Counted from the stretch's first letter, positions 1 to 7,749 are shown. The stretch: 10,681 nucleotides of DNA from an uncultured Chromatiaceae bacterium (GCA_946481195.1 CAMLNG010000086.1:1-10681), one strand, 5' to 3'. Notes: generated from the letters alone by a model not told the origin. Translations and numbers: made by a program.

Positions 1-601
<601 letters not shown>

Positions 602-613
602 TAGGAGAGCGAA

Positions 614-1030
614 ATGGCGATGACAGTACAGTTGGACGTAGTAAGTGCCGAAGAGAAGATTTTCTCTGGCCTTGTTGAGTCCATTCAGGTTACTGGTAGC
701 GAAGGTGAGTTGGGTATTTTACCTGGCCACATTCCACTGCTGACTGGCATCAAGCCAGGCATGGTGCGGATCGTAAAACAGTTCGGTGAAGAGCATCTGA
801 TTTATGTGGCTGGTGGTGTACTTGAAGTACAACCACACACTGTCACAGTGCTGGCCGACGTGGCGATCCGCGCTGAAGACCTGGACGAGCAGGCAGCGCT
901 GGCGGCTCAGAAAAAAGCCGAAGAAGCGATGCAACATGCCGGCGCCGACTTCAACTATGCAGAAGCGGCGGCACAACTGGCCGAAGCAATTGCGCAGTTA
1001 CGTCTGATCCAGAGAATGCGCAAGAAGTAA
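614..1030 (+). CDS. atpC: ATP synthase F1 subunit epsilon
   Basis: Epsilon subunit of the F1 central stalk. It binds gamma and the c-ring, couples rotation to catalysis, and in bacteria can inhibit ATP hydrolysis through its C-terminal helices. The 138 residues match the usual length (139 in E. coli). The N-terminal beta-sandwich (about 1-85) carries the family signature [13 protein letters not shown], then [15 protein letters not shown] and [13 protein letters not shown]. The C-terminal part (about 90-138) is two Ala/Glu-rich helices ending [13 protein letters not shown]. The start at 614 gives MAMT, as in E. coli, with AGGAG six bases upstream; a second ATG at 620 is possible but less well placed. 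It is the last gene of the atp operon and is followed by a terminator. Confidence 0.98.
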   Translation: MAMTVQLDVVSAEEKIFSGLVESIQVTGSEGELGILPGHIPLLTGIKPGMVRIVKQFGEEHLIYVAGGVLEVQPHTVTVLADVAIRAEDLDEQAALAAQKKAEEAMQHAGADFNYAEAAAQLAEAIAQLRLIQRMRKK

Positions 1031-1045
1031 GTTGTTTCTTGTTAC

Positions 1046-1074
1046 AAAAGCCACCTTCGGGTGGCTTTTTTTTT
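1046..1074 (+). terminator. Intrinsic terminator of the atp operon
   Basis: AAAAGCCACC (1046-1055), a TTCG tetraloop and GGTGGCTTTT (1060-1069) form a perfect 10-bp stem, with T's running to 1074 (nine in all). It begins 16 bases after the atpC stop. The UUCG loop and long U-tract make this a strong terminator, so the genes to the right should have their own promoters. Confidence 0.95.
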
Positions 1075-1165
1075 GCCTTATATCTTTGTTAATCTGGGTC
1101 TCCAACAATCATCCTGTGACAGGAAACACGACTTTTTTCCTGAAACCAAACAAACGGGCCCACCG

Positions 1166-1678
1166 ATGGACCAACATAATAACAACAGTATTCATTGGGA
1201 AAAATGGACCGCAGTCAGCACCGTCGTGATGGCATTATGCGCGCTGGTCACCTCCGTTTGGCAGGGATATTCCTTTCAGCAGCATAATAAGCTGTCGTTG
1301 CGGCCCTACCTGGAATTTGAAGCCAATATGGACCCTGCTGCTGACGGCCGCACCGCTTTTGTCCTTTTGGTGAACAACAATGGCCTTGGGCCGGCGGAGG
1401 TCACTCAGGTTGACTTTGCTGTTGCCGGCCAACAACCGCCAACCGCACACGGCATCTGGCCGGCACTTGGTATTGATACTGCCAGGATGTGTTTTGGCGC
1501 CGGTAATGTGGCGCGGTTTTATAAAGTCGGTGACAGACAAATGGTGATCCGTGCTGCAGATGAACCCTGTACTTTAACGCAAGCCGAATTTGATCAACTG
1601 CTCAAAACGCTGAAAATCACCCTGCACTACAAATCTTTATATGGCGAAGAGTTTGTCGCGTCCTGGGGCAATGAATAG
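1166..1678 (+). CDS. Small single-span membrane protein of unknown function
   Basis: Predicted 170-residue protein with a short polar N-terminus containing WEKW (11-14), one hydrophobic segment at about 14-33 (TAVSTVVMALCALVTSVWQG), and a soluble domain of about 135 residues. After the membrane segment comes HNKLSLRPYLEFEA, a pattern I associate with a widespread uncharacterised family of single-pass bacterial proteins, then a beta-rich stretch (FVLLVNNNGLGPAEVTQVDF). Two cysteines (C109, C135) could pair if the domain is outside the cytoplasm; topology is not clear from the charges. The ATG at 1166 was chosen because the only longer start, a GTG at 1061, lies inside the atp terminator. No good Shine-Dalgarno precedes 1166. 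The gene sits between atpC and glmU, which are adjacent in E. coli. Function unknown. Confidence 0.8.
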   Translation: MDQHNNNSIHWEKWTAVSTVVMALCALVTSVWQGYSFQQHNKLSLRPYLEFEANMDPAADGRTAFVLLVNNNGLGPAEVTQVDFAVAGQQPPTAHGIWPALGIDTARMCFGAGNVARFYKVGDRQMVIRAADEPCTLTQAEFDQLLKTLKITLHYKSLYGEEFVASWGNE

Positions 1679-1717
1679 AAGCAAATTAAGGTTCTGTGCC
1701 GGCACTTTGCGCCGGCC

Positions 1718-1746
1718 CTGTAATTTCAGTGGCGTTCGGTTAGAAT
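1718..1746 (+). promoter_or_regulatory. Weak candidate sigma-70 promoter for glmU
   Basis: TAGAAT (1741-1746) matches the -10 consensus at five of six positions. CTGTAA (1718-1723) at 17-bp spacing matches only three of six of the -35. It lies 30 bases before the glmU start and is the best candidate in the gap. GCCGGC repeats at 1698-1703 and 1711-1716 just upstream could form a 6-bp hairpin, but there is no T-run, so I do not call a terminator there. Confidence 0.25.
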
Positions 1747-1776
1747 GGCGTATCAATATCATAAGGATTGGCTCAG

Positions 1777-3141
1777 ATGGCATTAAACGTCGTGATCCTG
1801 GCGGCCGGTAAAGGCACCCGGATGAAATCAGCTTTACCAAAAGTGTTGCACAAGGTCGCTGAGCGGCCGATGGTGCAGCATGTGATAGATACCGCACGTC
1901 AGCTTAATGCGGCGCAAATCAACCTGGTCTATGGCTATGGTGCAGAACAGCTGAAAACCGGGTTAGGCGAACAGCCACTAAACTGGGTGCTGCAGGCGGA
2001 GCAACTGGGCACCGGTCATGCAGTGCAACAGGCGCTGCCTCATGTATCTGATGACGACGTTGTGCTGGTGTTATATGGGGATGTCCCGCTGACCCGCTTG
2101 GAAACCCTGCAGCAGTTGCTGGCAGCACGTAGTGACAACGGCCTGGCCGTGTTGACAGTCCACCTGCAAAACCCCACCGGTTATGGCCGGATGGTGCGTG
2201 CAAACGGCAAAGTGGTGGGGATTGTTGAGCAAAAAGATGCCAATGCTGAGCAGCTGAAAATCACCGAAGTGAACAGCGGCATCATGGCAGTACCAGGGAA
2301 GCAACTGAAGCACTGGCTCGGTAAACTGCAAAATAATAACGCTCAGGGCGAATTTTATTTAACCGACATTATCGCGATGGCGCACGCCGACGGCGTGGAT
2401 ATCGCCACCGCACATCCGACCAATCCGATAGAAACCGAAGGCGCCAACAACCGGGTGCAGCTCGCCCAGCTGGAACGGGCTTATCAGGCCCGTAAAGCCG
2501 AAGAACTGATGCTGAACGGCGCGAACTTACGCGATCCGGCGCGGATTGACGTGCGTGGTTCTGTATCTGTTGGTTCGGACGTGATGATTGACGTCAACGT
2601 TATTTTTGAAGGCAAAGTAGTGCTTGGTAACGGTGTGGTGATTGGCGCCAACTGTATCCTGAAAGATTGTACAGTCGGCGATAATACCGAGATCAAAGCC
2701 AATACCATGGTGGAATCTTCCACTATTGGTGCAGAATGTTCAGTCGGGCCATTTGCCCGTATCCGCCCTGATTCAGTGCTGGCAGACGACAGCCATGTTG
2801 GCAACTTTGTGGAGCTGAAGAAAACACAGCTGGGTAAAGGTTCCAAAGCCAACCATCTGACGTATTTAGGTGATGCTGTGATCGGCAGCAAAGTGAATGT
2901 CGGTGCCGGCACTATCACCTGTAACTATGATGGCGCGAACAAGTTCCAAACAACGATTGAAGATGGCGTTTTTGTCGGCTCCAACAGTTCGTTGGTCGCC
3001 CCGTTGACGTTAGGCAAAAACAGTACTGTCGGCGCCGGTTCTGTGGTGACCCACGATGTGGCCGCTGACGAGTTGGTCGTAGCGCGGACTAAACAACGTC
3101 ATATCAGTGGCTGGCAACGGCCACAGAAAATTAAGAAATAA
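1777..3141 (+). CDS. glmU: Bifunctional UDP-N-acetylglucosamine pyrophosphorylase / glucosamine-1-phosphate N-acetyltransferase
   Basis: Cytoplasmic enzyme that makes UDP-GlcNAc for peptidoglycan and LPS: acetyl-CoA-dependent acetylation of GlcN-1-P in the C-terminal domain, then uridylyl transfer from UTP in the N-terminal domain. The 454 residues match E. coli GlmU (456). The N-terminal nucleotidyltransferase domain (about 1-225) has LAAGKGTRM (8-16) with [16 protein letters not shown] (73-82), YGDVPL with the metal-binding Asp at 102, and Asn224 in EGANNR. The C-terminal left-handed beta-helix (about 250-435) shows hexapeptide repeats and the acetyltransferase His360 in NHLTYLGD, followed by [11 protein letters not shown]. 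The ATG at 1777 has AAGGA (1763-1767) nine bases upstream; a TTG three codons earlier is rejected because that would sit too close to the ribosome binding site. E. coli has glmS next, but here an unrelated gene follows. Confidence 0.98.
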   Translation: MALNVVILAAGKGTRMKSALPKVLHKVAERPMVQHVIDTARQLNAAQINLVYGYGAEQLKTGLGEQPLNWVLQAEQLGTGHAVQQALPHVSDDDVVLVLYGDVPLTRLETLQQLLAARSDNGLAVLTVHLQNPTGYGRMVRANGKVVGIVEQKDANAEQLKITEVNSGIMAVPGKQLKHWLGKLQNNNAQGEFYLTDIIAMAHADGVDIATAHPTNPIETEGANNRVQLAQLERAYQARKAEELMLNGANLRDPARIDVRGSVSVGSDVMIDVNVIFEGKVVLGNGVVIGANCILKDCTVGDNTEIKANTMVESSTIGAECSVGPFARIRPDSVLADDSHVGNFVELKKTQLGKGSKANHLTYLGDAVIGSKVNVGAGTITCNYDGANKFQTTIEDGVFVGSNSSLVAPLTLGKNSTVGAGSVVTHDVAADELVVARTKQRHISGWQRPQKIKK

Positions 3142-3142
3142 A

Positions 3143-3170
3143 AAAGGGCCGGTTCAACCGGCCTTTTCCT
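3143..3170 (+). terminator. Intrinsic terminator after glmU
   Basis: GGCCGG (3147-3152), TTCAA loop and CCGGCC (3158-3163), extended by A/T pairs from the flanking AAAA (3142-3145) and TTTT (3164-3167). The stem starts only a few bases after the glmU stop. The T-run is broken (TTTTCCTTT), so termination may be incomplete. It stands 32 bases before the next start codon. Confidence 0.85.
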
Positions 3171-3194
3171 TTATAAACGACAAGGAAATCGACA

Positions 3195-4079
3195 ATGCAA
3201 GCCTGGGTTTTTAGTGTCATCTTGTTGCTGTGCTGTACAGTTGCGCAGGCGGACAGTGCCATTTGGCGGGTCAGTAAAGGCGCTGATCAGGTGCTGATTG
3301 GCGGGACTGTACATTTATTGCCACCTTCACAATATCCGCTGCCAGCTGAGTTTGATGCTGCTTTTCAGCGCAGCGACGTGCTGGTGCTGGAGACTGATTT
3401 GGCCCCGATGCAGGACCCGGCCCGTGCTGCAGTGCTGCAGCAGCAACTGCTGTATCCGGCCGGTACCAGGCTCAGCAGCAAGTTGTCGGATAAAACCCGG
3501 GGGCAGTTGCTCGATATCCTGCAAAGGCACCGGTTAACTTTGCCGCAGATTGACCAATTTAAACCCGGCATGCTGGTGACTCAGCTGACACTGCTGGAGT
3601 TGCAACAACATCAATTCACGTCACCTGGCGTTGACCAACATTATCTGACGTTGGCGCAGCAGCAGAAGAAAACGCTGAAATATCTGGAGCCGATTGAGTT
3701 TCAACTGAATTTATTGGCCAGTTTAGGTGAAGGCCGCGAAGATGTGTTTTTACAGCATGCGCTGGCCGATGTCAGTGACACTGCAGACATGATGGGCAAG
3801 GCTCTGAGCGCCTGGCGCAGTGGCGATTTGACAGCGGTGGAACAGTTAGTGCTGGCGCCGGTGAAAGCGGCTGATGCCCAAACTTATCAGCAAATGTTTG
3901 TCGCCCGGAATCAGGCCTGGTTACCGCAAATTCAGGCGTTGTTTGGTAACAAAGAACAAGAGCTGGTGCTGGTGGGTTTAGGCCATTTAGCCGGCACAGA
4001 AGGGGTGTTGGCGCTATTGCAACAAGCCGGCTATCAGGTGGAACCTTTTAAGTCAGGATCTGACAAAACCACTGAATAG
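3195..4079 (+). CDS. Exported TraB/GumN (YbaP-like) family protein
   Basis: Predicted 294-residue protein of the TraB/GumN family, which includes E. coli YbaP and is distantly related to the TIKI metalloproteases; the bacterial substrate is not established. A signal peptide (1-19, MQAWVFSVILLLCCTVAQA) with an AQA cleavage site sends it to the periplasm or outside. Family landmarks are GGTVHLLP (36-43, conserved His40), LVLETDL with Glu66, GVDQHY (145-150), YLEPIEFQL with Glu165 and Glu168, the RNQAWLPQI block (238-246), and GLGHLAGTEG (261-270, His264) near the C-terminus. Length and motif order are normal and no key motif is missing. AAGGA (3182-3186) precedes the ATG by eight bases. The terminator just upstream leaves no room for a normal promoter, so expression is by readthrough or from a promoter inside glmU. 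Its last 32 bases overlap the minus-strand gene at 4048-4260. Confidence 0.9.
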   Translation: MQAWVFSVILLLCCTVAQADSAIWRVSKGADQVLIGGTVHLLPPSQYPLPAEFDAAFQRSDVLVLETDLAPMQDPARAAVLQQQLLYPAGTRLSSKLSDKTRGQLLDILQRHRLTLPQIDQFKPGMLVTQLTLLELQQHQFTSPGVDQHYLTLAQQQKKTLKYLEPIEFQLNLLASLGEGREDVFLQHALADVSDTADMMGKALSAWRSGDLTAVEQLVLAPVKAADAQTYQQMFVARNQAWLPQIQALFGNKEQELVLVGLGHLAGTEGVLALLQQAGYQVEPFKSGSDKTTE

Positions 4080-4260
4080 GTTGCGTCAGCAGCTGCAATT
4101 GCGGCGCGGCGAAGTAGCTGTATAACCCGAGTTTGCTCTCCAGTAACAGCAACAGCGCATTGGCAAACAGCATCGCCAGCATAAACAGCAGAAAAACCTG
4201 ACCGGCCTGACGCCAGCCGGGGGACTGGATTAGATCTGATTGGACAGAACTTTGGGCCAT
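4048..4260 (-). CDS. Small single-span membrane protein, 70 residues, unknown
   Basis: Hypothetical 70-residue protein with a polar N-terminus (MAQSSVQSDLIQSPGWRQ), one strongly hydrophobic segment at about 20-41 (FLLFMLAMLFANALLLLL) and a short tail ending FCQILT. Support comes from a well-placed Shine-Dalgarno, AAGGA on the minus strand (4269-4273) eight bases before the ATG at 4260, and from the very protein-like hydrophobic pattern. The longer overlapping minus-strand frame (4034-4462) looks like a shadow. The gene converges on the TraB/GumN gene and overlaps its last 32 bases. It diverges from the VanZ-like gene across about 130 bases containing a dyad. I do not recognise a family. Confidence 0.65.
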   Translation of the reverse strand: MAQSSVQSDLIQSPGWRQAGQVFLLFMLAMLFANALLLLLESKLGLYSYFAAPQLQLLTQPIQWFCQILT

Positions 4261-4289
4261 GATGGATATCCTTGTTGATGTTGAATCTG

Positions 4290-4320
4290 AACTTTGGTCG
4301 TACAGGTACGAAAAAAAGTT
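4290..4320. promoter_or_regulatory. Nested inverted repeat between divergent membrane-protein genes (candidate operator)
   Basis: Two inverted repeats share almost the same centre. The inner one is TCGTAC (4298-4303), AG, GTACGA (4306-4311), and the outer one is AACTTT (4290-4295) with AAAGTT (4315-4320). Total span is 31 bases. There is no T-run after it on either strand, so it is not an obvious terminator. Its position between two divergently transcribed genes suggests a regulator-binding site or a leader hairpin; no regulator is identified. Confidence 0.45.
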
Positions 4321-4391
4321 TAGGCCGGATGCGAAAATAAATCGTTTTTGTTGTGACCATCGCGCATAGGGGTGGGATGAAAGGGGAAAAT

Positions 4392-4826
4392 ATGCGTTGG
4401 TTACCGGCTGTTGCTGTGTTTGGTCTGTTGGCCTGGGTGATCCTGGAAGCGGACCTTGGCAAGCCGAATTTTTTTATTCAACTGGGCGCTTCCATGCCTT
4501 ACGGTGACAAAATCGGCCATCTGATCCTGTTTGGGACTCTGGCGTTATTGCTGATTTTTGCCACCAGAGCCCGCCAGTTGGCGTTGGGGCCGGTCCGGCT
4601 TTACCTGGGAGTGGTCCTGACTTTGGGTTTTGCTTTGCTGGAAGAAGTCAGCCAGCTGCTGTTTCCGTCACGCAGTTTTGAACTGCTGGATATTCTGGCT
4701 GATTTACTTGGCGTGACGCTGGCAACAATACTGACTACCACCTTTTATCGGCTTCGAACCCACTATCGTCACCGGCGTAACAGGTTAGTGCTTCAACAAA
4801 CCGACGATGAGACCTCAGCCGGCTAA
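4392..4826 (+). CDS. VanZ-like family membrane protein
   Basis: Integral membrane protein of the VanZ-like family, 144 residues from the ATG at 4392. Four hydrophobic segments are visible at about 4-19, 41-58, 68-82 and 98-118. Family signatures are GDKIGHLILFGTLALLL (38-54) and the LLEEVSQLLFPSRSFELLD run (82-100) followed by ILADLLG, with the acidic and Arg/Ser residues typical of these small proteins. The tail is basic (RLRTHYRHRRNR). Members are common in proteobacteria without glycopeptide resistance clusters, so a role in teicoplanin resistance should not be assumed; true function unknown. The start is uncertain: GGGG-containing ribosome sites precede both 4392 and an ATG at 4377 (five extra residues), and a GTG at 4353 is also in frame. 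The last 12 bases overlap the convergent response-regulator gene. Confidence 0.87.
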   Translation: MRWLPAVAVFGLLAWVILEADLGKPNFFIQLGASMPYGDKIGHLILFGTLALLLIFATRARQLALGPVRLYLGVVLTLGFALLEEVSQLLFPSRSFELLDILADLLGVTLATILTTTFYRLRTHYRHRRNRLVLQQTDDETSAG

Positions 4827-6209
4827 ACCAAATTTCTCCAGCCGGTATAAAAACGCTTTGTAGGGCAACTGCAACAAGCGCGCAGCCTGCGCTTTGTTGC
4901 CGTCACTGCGTTGCAGCGCTTGCTGCAGACAGCTTTTTTCCAGCATTTCAAAGGCCAGCCCTTCCGGCGGCAGAATGAAGCCTGAAGAAACCTGGCTGAC
5001 GTCAGGTTGTAACCCCGCCAGCAGTTCCTGTTCATCCTGAAGCAGCACATAGCGTTCAATCCGGTTGGCCAGTTCGCGCACATTGCCGGGCCAGCGATAG
5101 CCGAGTAGTTGCTTGAGCGCTTGTTTACTGAGCGCCGGCGCCTGTTGTTGATAACGCTGTTGGTGTAATTGCAGAAAATGCTCCAGCAGGCGCGGGATAT
5201 CTTCACTACGCTCACGCAGCGCCGGCATATGCAGCGGAACTACATTGAGCCGGTAAAACAAATCTTCGCGAAAACGACCTTCGCGCACAGCGACTGCCAA
5301 ATCCTGATGGCTGGCGGCAATGATCCGCACATTGAGTTTAATTTCCTGATGGCTGCCAAGCCGGGTCACAGTGCCTTGTTGTAACAGCCGCAACAATTTG
5401 GCCTGCAGGCTCAGCGGCAGTTCGGCGATTTCGTCCAGGAACAGCGTGCCGTTTTCTGCCGCTTCGAACTTGCCGGCCTTGGCCGCATGGGCGCCGGTAA
5501 AAGCGCCTTTTTCCGCACCAAATAATTCGGCTTCAGCCAGACTTTCCGGTATAGCGCCGCAGTTCAGCGCGATAAATGGCCCGTGCCGGCGTGGCGATAA
5601 CTGATGCAGCGCCCGCGCCGCCAGCTCTTTGCCGGTGCCACTTTCGCCGCTGATGAGTACTGTCACATCAGTACCGGAAATGCGCTGAATGCGCTGAAAT
5701 AACTGCTGCATACAAGGCGCATGACCGATGATATCGACCAACTGTTGCTGTTCACTGAGGGCTGCTGTCAGTTGTTGGTTCTGTTTACGCAAGCTGCGGG
5801 CGCGCAGACCTTTGCGTACCGCCAGCAACAATTCCTGGCGTTTAAAGGGTTTTGCCAGATAGTCGTCGGCGCCCGCCTGAATGGCTTCTACCGCATGACT
5901 GACCGAGCCGTAGGCTGTCGCAATAACAAAACCCAGCGTCGGATAATGCGCTTTGCAATAATCCAGCAATTCTAAGCCACTCAGACTTCCGAGTTTCCAG
6001 TCGCTGAATACCAGCGCAATGTCCGGTTGCTGCTGTAACTGCAGAATGGCTGCCGGTACGCTGTCAGCATTGCAGACACGATAACCCTCGGCCTGTAATA
6101 ACTCAGTGACCAGCTGACGCTGGCTCTGGTCATCTTCGACCACCAGCAGCTGTGGATGCTGTAACGACAAGGGTTGATGCGGCTGTTCTGATGCTTGTGA
6201 GAGGGTCAT
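4815..6209 (-). CDS. NtrC-family sigma-54-dependent response regulator
   Basis: Cytoplasmic transcription activator, 464 residues, that uses ATP hydrolysis to open promoters held by sigma-54 RNA polymerase. The receiver domain (about 20-135) has acidic pocket E25-D26-D27, phospho-acceptor Asp70 (FSDWKLG), Thr98 and Lys120 (AKPF). The AAA+ domain (about 160-395) has Walker A GESGTGKE (188-195), the sigma-54 contact loop GAFTGA (235-240), Walker B GTLFLDE (254-260) and FREDLFYRL. The C-terminal Fis-type helix-turn-helix ends with GNKAQAARLLQLPYKAFLYR. All parts look intact. ELFGAEKGAFTGA has Ala where many relatives have His, and ASHQDL replaces the common ATNRDL-type sensor I. The ATG overlaps the stop of the upstream kinase gene (ATGA), so the two form an operon. 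Likely target: the divergent lipoprotein gene at 7913. The exact subfamily is not recognised. Confidence 0.96.
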   Translation of the reverse strand: MTLSQASEQPHQPLSLQHPQLLVVEDDQSQRQLVTELLQAEGYRVCNADSVPAAILQLQQQPDIALVFSDWKLGSLSGLELLDYCKAHYPTLGFVIATAYGSVSHAVEAIQAGADDYLAKPFKRQELLLAVRKGLRARSLRKQNQQLTAALSEQQQLVDIIGHAPCMQQLFQRIQRISGTDVTVLISGESGTGKELAARALHQLSPRRHGPFIALNCGAIPESLAEAELFGAEKGAFTGAHAAKAGKFEAAENGTLFLDEIAELPLSLQAKLLRLLQQGTVTRLGSHQEIKLNVRIIAASHQDLAVAVREGRFREDLFYRLNVVPLHMPALRERSEDIPRLLEHFLQLHQQRYQQQAPALSKQALKQLLGYRWPGNVRELANRIERYVLLQDEQELLAGLQPDVSQVSSGFILPPEGLAFEMLEKSCLQQALQRSDGNKAQAARLLQLPYKAFLYRLEKFGLAG

Positions 6210-7600
6210 GGGTTAATCTCCGTGCCCAGCCTGATTTCAGCCAATACGCCGCCTTCCGGTTTGTTTTGCAGCTGAATATCGCCCTGGTAATACATTTGCA
6301 GCAGACGTTTTGCCAGATACAGGCCCATACCAGCGCCTTCTGCTTTGCTGCTGATATGCGGCTGAAACAGACTGGTGGCTACAGTTGGGCTCAGGCCCGG
6401 GCCCTGATCTGAAACCTGAAAATAAATACCATCAGGCGCTTGCCACAATTTCAGGCAAATAGTGCCTGGCTCTGGGCTGGCTTCCACCGCATTACTAACC
6501 AGCACATGGAAAATAAACCGCAGTTCAGCTTCTGCGCCGCGGCAAAACAATGCCTGTGCGTCCAGCTGCAGTTGCTGGCCAGAGAATTCCAGGCAAAGGT
6601 CCTGCAGCACGGCTTTGAGCGTCACTGACGTGCTGCGGTCGACACCCTGACAGCTTAGTGTCAATAAGGTGCTCAGGGTGCGGTTGATATGCTGCATTTT
6701 TTGTTCAATCAGCTGCTGCAGCGCCGGGTCGCTGCCGGACAACTGCTCAAGCGCCAGAGCCATGGTATGAATGGGGTTTCTGAGCGCATGCACCAGGCCA
6801 CGACTCATTTCGCCCAGTTCCACCAGTTGCTGCTGGCGGGCCAGCTCGGCTTTTTGCTGCTGCAAAGCGGCAAGCTCAGTACTGGCCTGATTAAATTGCT
6901 GTAACGCCTGACGGTATTCTGCCAGTGGTGCCCGGGTATCCAGCTGAATACCGGCTTCGCCCTGGCCTAAGGCACGCAAGCCGCGCACCAATTGTTGCAG
7001 CGGTTGTAACAGGCGCGAGCCAAACCACAGCAGCAACAGCAGGGCCAGCGCGATGGACAGCGCCAGCGCCAGCAGCTGATAACTTAGGTACTGATTGATT
7101 AATTGCTGGCTGGAGCCACTGGTTTTTAATTTAAACTGGCTGACCCAATGTTGTGGCGCTGTGCCTGGTTGTTTTAATTCAGACAGGGTTTGTTCCAGCT
7201 GCAGATTTAAATCCACGTCGACTGCCGCAGCTGCTTTGCCTGCCTTATCGTCGTGCTGCTGTTTCATCTGGACTATGGTGAGGCCATTTTCCAGTTTGCG
7301 CACTTCGACCTGGCGCTCTGCGGCTGGTGTGGATGGCTGTTGTGATGCCAATGCCTCTGTCGGCACATTGGCCTCAGCACTGAACACCTGAACCTTAGCG
7401 TCGGACGAAAACACAAACTGATGCTGCAGCTTTTCAGCGGTGCGCGCCAGAATCAGCCGGCTCAGTGCCTGACTCTGCTCACTGAGCTGTTGCTGTAGTT
7501 GCTGCTGAAACCACCACAAAGTCAGTGCCTGACTCAGGCCCATCAACACAAACAGACTACAAACGCCGAGGATCAGGGCTTTAGGCAAACTGAATGACAT
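6206..7600 (-). CDS. Membrane-bound sensor histidine kinase, partner of the NtrC-type regulator
   Basis: Sensor kinase, 464 residues from the ATG at 7600. First membrane helix at about 8-29, a periplasmic sensor region of about 145 residues (30-175) with no domain I recognise, second helix at 176-195, a HAMP-like linker, a coiled-coil-like Gln/Leu-rich segment (about 230-262), then the kinase core. The H-box is GLVHALRNPIHTM with phospho-acceptor His271, the N-box has Asn370 (VSNAVEAS), the G1 box is SDQGPG (397-402), and the F/G2 region reads LFQPHISSKAEGAGMGL. An oddity is Ala272 after the His, where most HisKA kinases have Glu or Asp. Start chosen at 7600 because AGGA lies six bases upstream; the longer frame would start on a TTG at 7654 without such support. 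It overlaps the regulator gene by four bases and diverges from the lipoprotein gene. Confidence 0.95.
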   Translation of the reverse strand: MSFSLPKALILGVCSLFVLMGLSQALTLWWFQQQLQQQLSEQSQALSRLILARTAEKLQHQFVFSSDAKVQVFSAEANVPTEALASQQPSTPAAERQVEVRKLENGLTIVQMKQQHDDKAGKAAAAVDVDLNLQLEQTLSELKQPGTAPQHWVSQFKLKTSGSSQQLINQYLSYQLLALALSIALALLLLLWFGSRLLQPLQQLVRGLRALGQGEAGIQLDTRAPLAEYRQALQQFNQASTELAALQQQKAELARQQQLVELGEMSRGLVHALRNPIHTMALALEQLSGSDPALQQLIEQKMQHINRTLSTLLTLSCQGVDRSTSVTLKAVLQDLCLEFSGQQLQLDAQALFCRGAEAELRFIFHVLVSNAVEASPEPGTICLKLWQAPDGIYFQVSDQGPGLSPTVATSLFQPHISSKAEGAGMGLYLAKRLLQMYYQGDIQLQNKPEGGVLAEIRLGTEINP

Positions 7601-7700
7601 GGATATTCCTGTTGCTGCGGCCCGGAGCAGGCCGCTGTTGCGATCTAATGGCAAATTCGATGCCAGTACCGTTGTGCGTTTTCACTGATTAACATGCTGA

Positions 7701-7729
7701 AATAAAACATTTTTATAAAAAGATGTCAG
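7701..7729 (-). promoter_or_regulatory. Weak candidate sigma-70 promoter for the kinase-regulator operon
   Basis: On the minus strand CTGACA (7729-7724) matches the -35 consensus at five of six positions, and TTTATT (7706-7701) at exactly 17-bp spacing matches four of six of the -10. It would give a leader of roughly 90 bases before the kinase ATG. The region is AT-rich, so chance matches are easy. Confidence 0.25.
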
Positions 7730-7734
7730 CGCCT

Positions 7735-7749
7735 GCCACCACTGGTGGC
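7735..7749. promoter_or_regulatory. GCCACC-ACT-GGTGGC dyad, candidate activator binding site
   Basis: A perfect 6-base inverted repeat (7735-7740 and 7744-7749) around ACT, flanked by GCGC at 7729-7733-type sequence on the left and CGC on the right. It lies about 95 bases before the candidate sigma-54 -24 element, within the usual distance for enhancer sites of NtrC-type activators. It is the clearest dyad in the divergent gap upstream of that promoter. Binding is inference. Confidence 0.4.

Noticed and set aside
1061..1165. Longer form of the membrane protein starting at GTG 1061
   Set aside because: The GTG is in the descending arm of the atp terminator and no ribosome site precedes it; the ATG at 1166 gives a typical N-terminus before the membrane helix.
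1698..1716. Terminator after the membrane protein gene (GCCGGC repeats)
   Set aside because: Only a 6-bp stem and no T-run follows; GCCGGC is also self-complementary and common in this DNA.
2484..2918. 144-residue minus-strand frame inside glmU
   Set aside because: Antisense shadow: Thr/Ser/Pro-rich composition created by the hexapeptide-repeat codons of the opposite strand.
4034..4462. 142-residue minus-strand frame
   Set aside because: It crosses the divergent gap and the start of the VanZ-like gene, has no recognisable protein pattern, and overlaps the better supported 70-residue frame.
4392..4826. Glycopeptide resistance gene vanZ
   Set aside because: Only family-level similarity; no vanHAX-type genes nearby and a Gram-negative context, so resistance is not supported.
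7601..7654. TTG start adding 18 residues to the histidine kinase
   Set aside because: The ATG at 7600 has AGGA at ideal spacing and begins directly before the first membrane helix.
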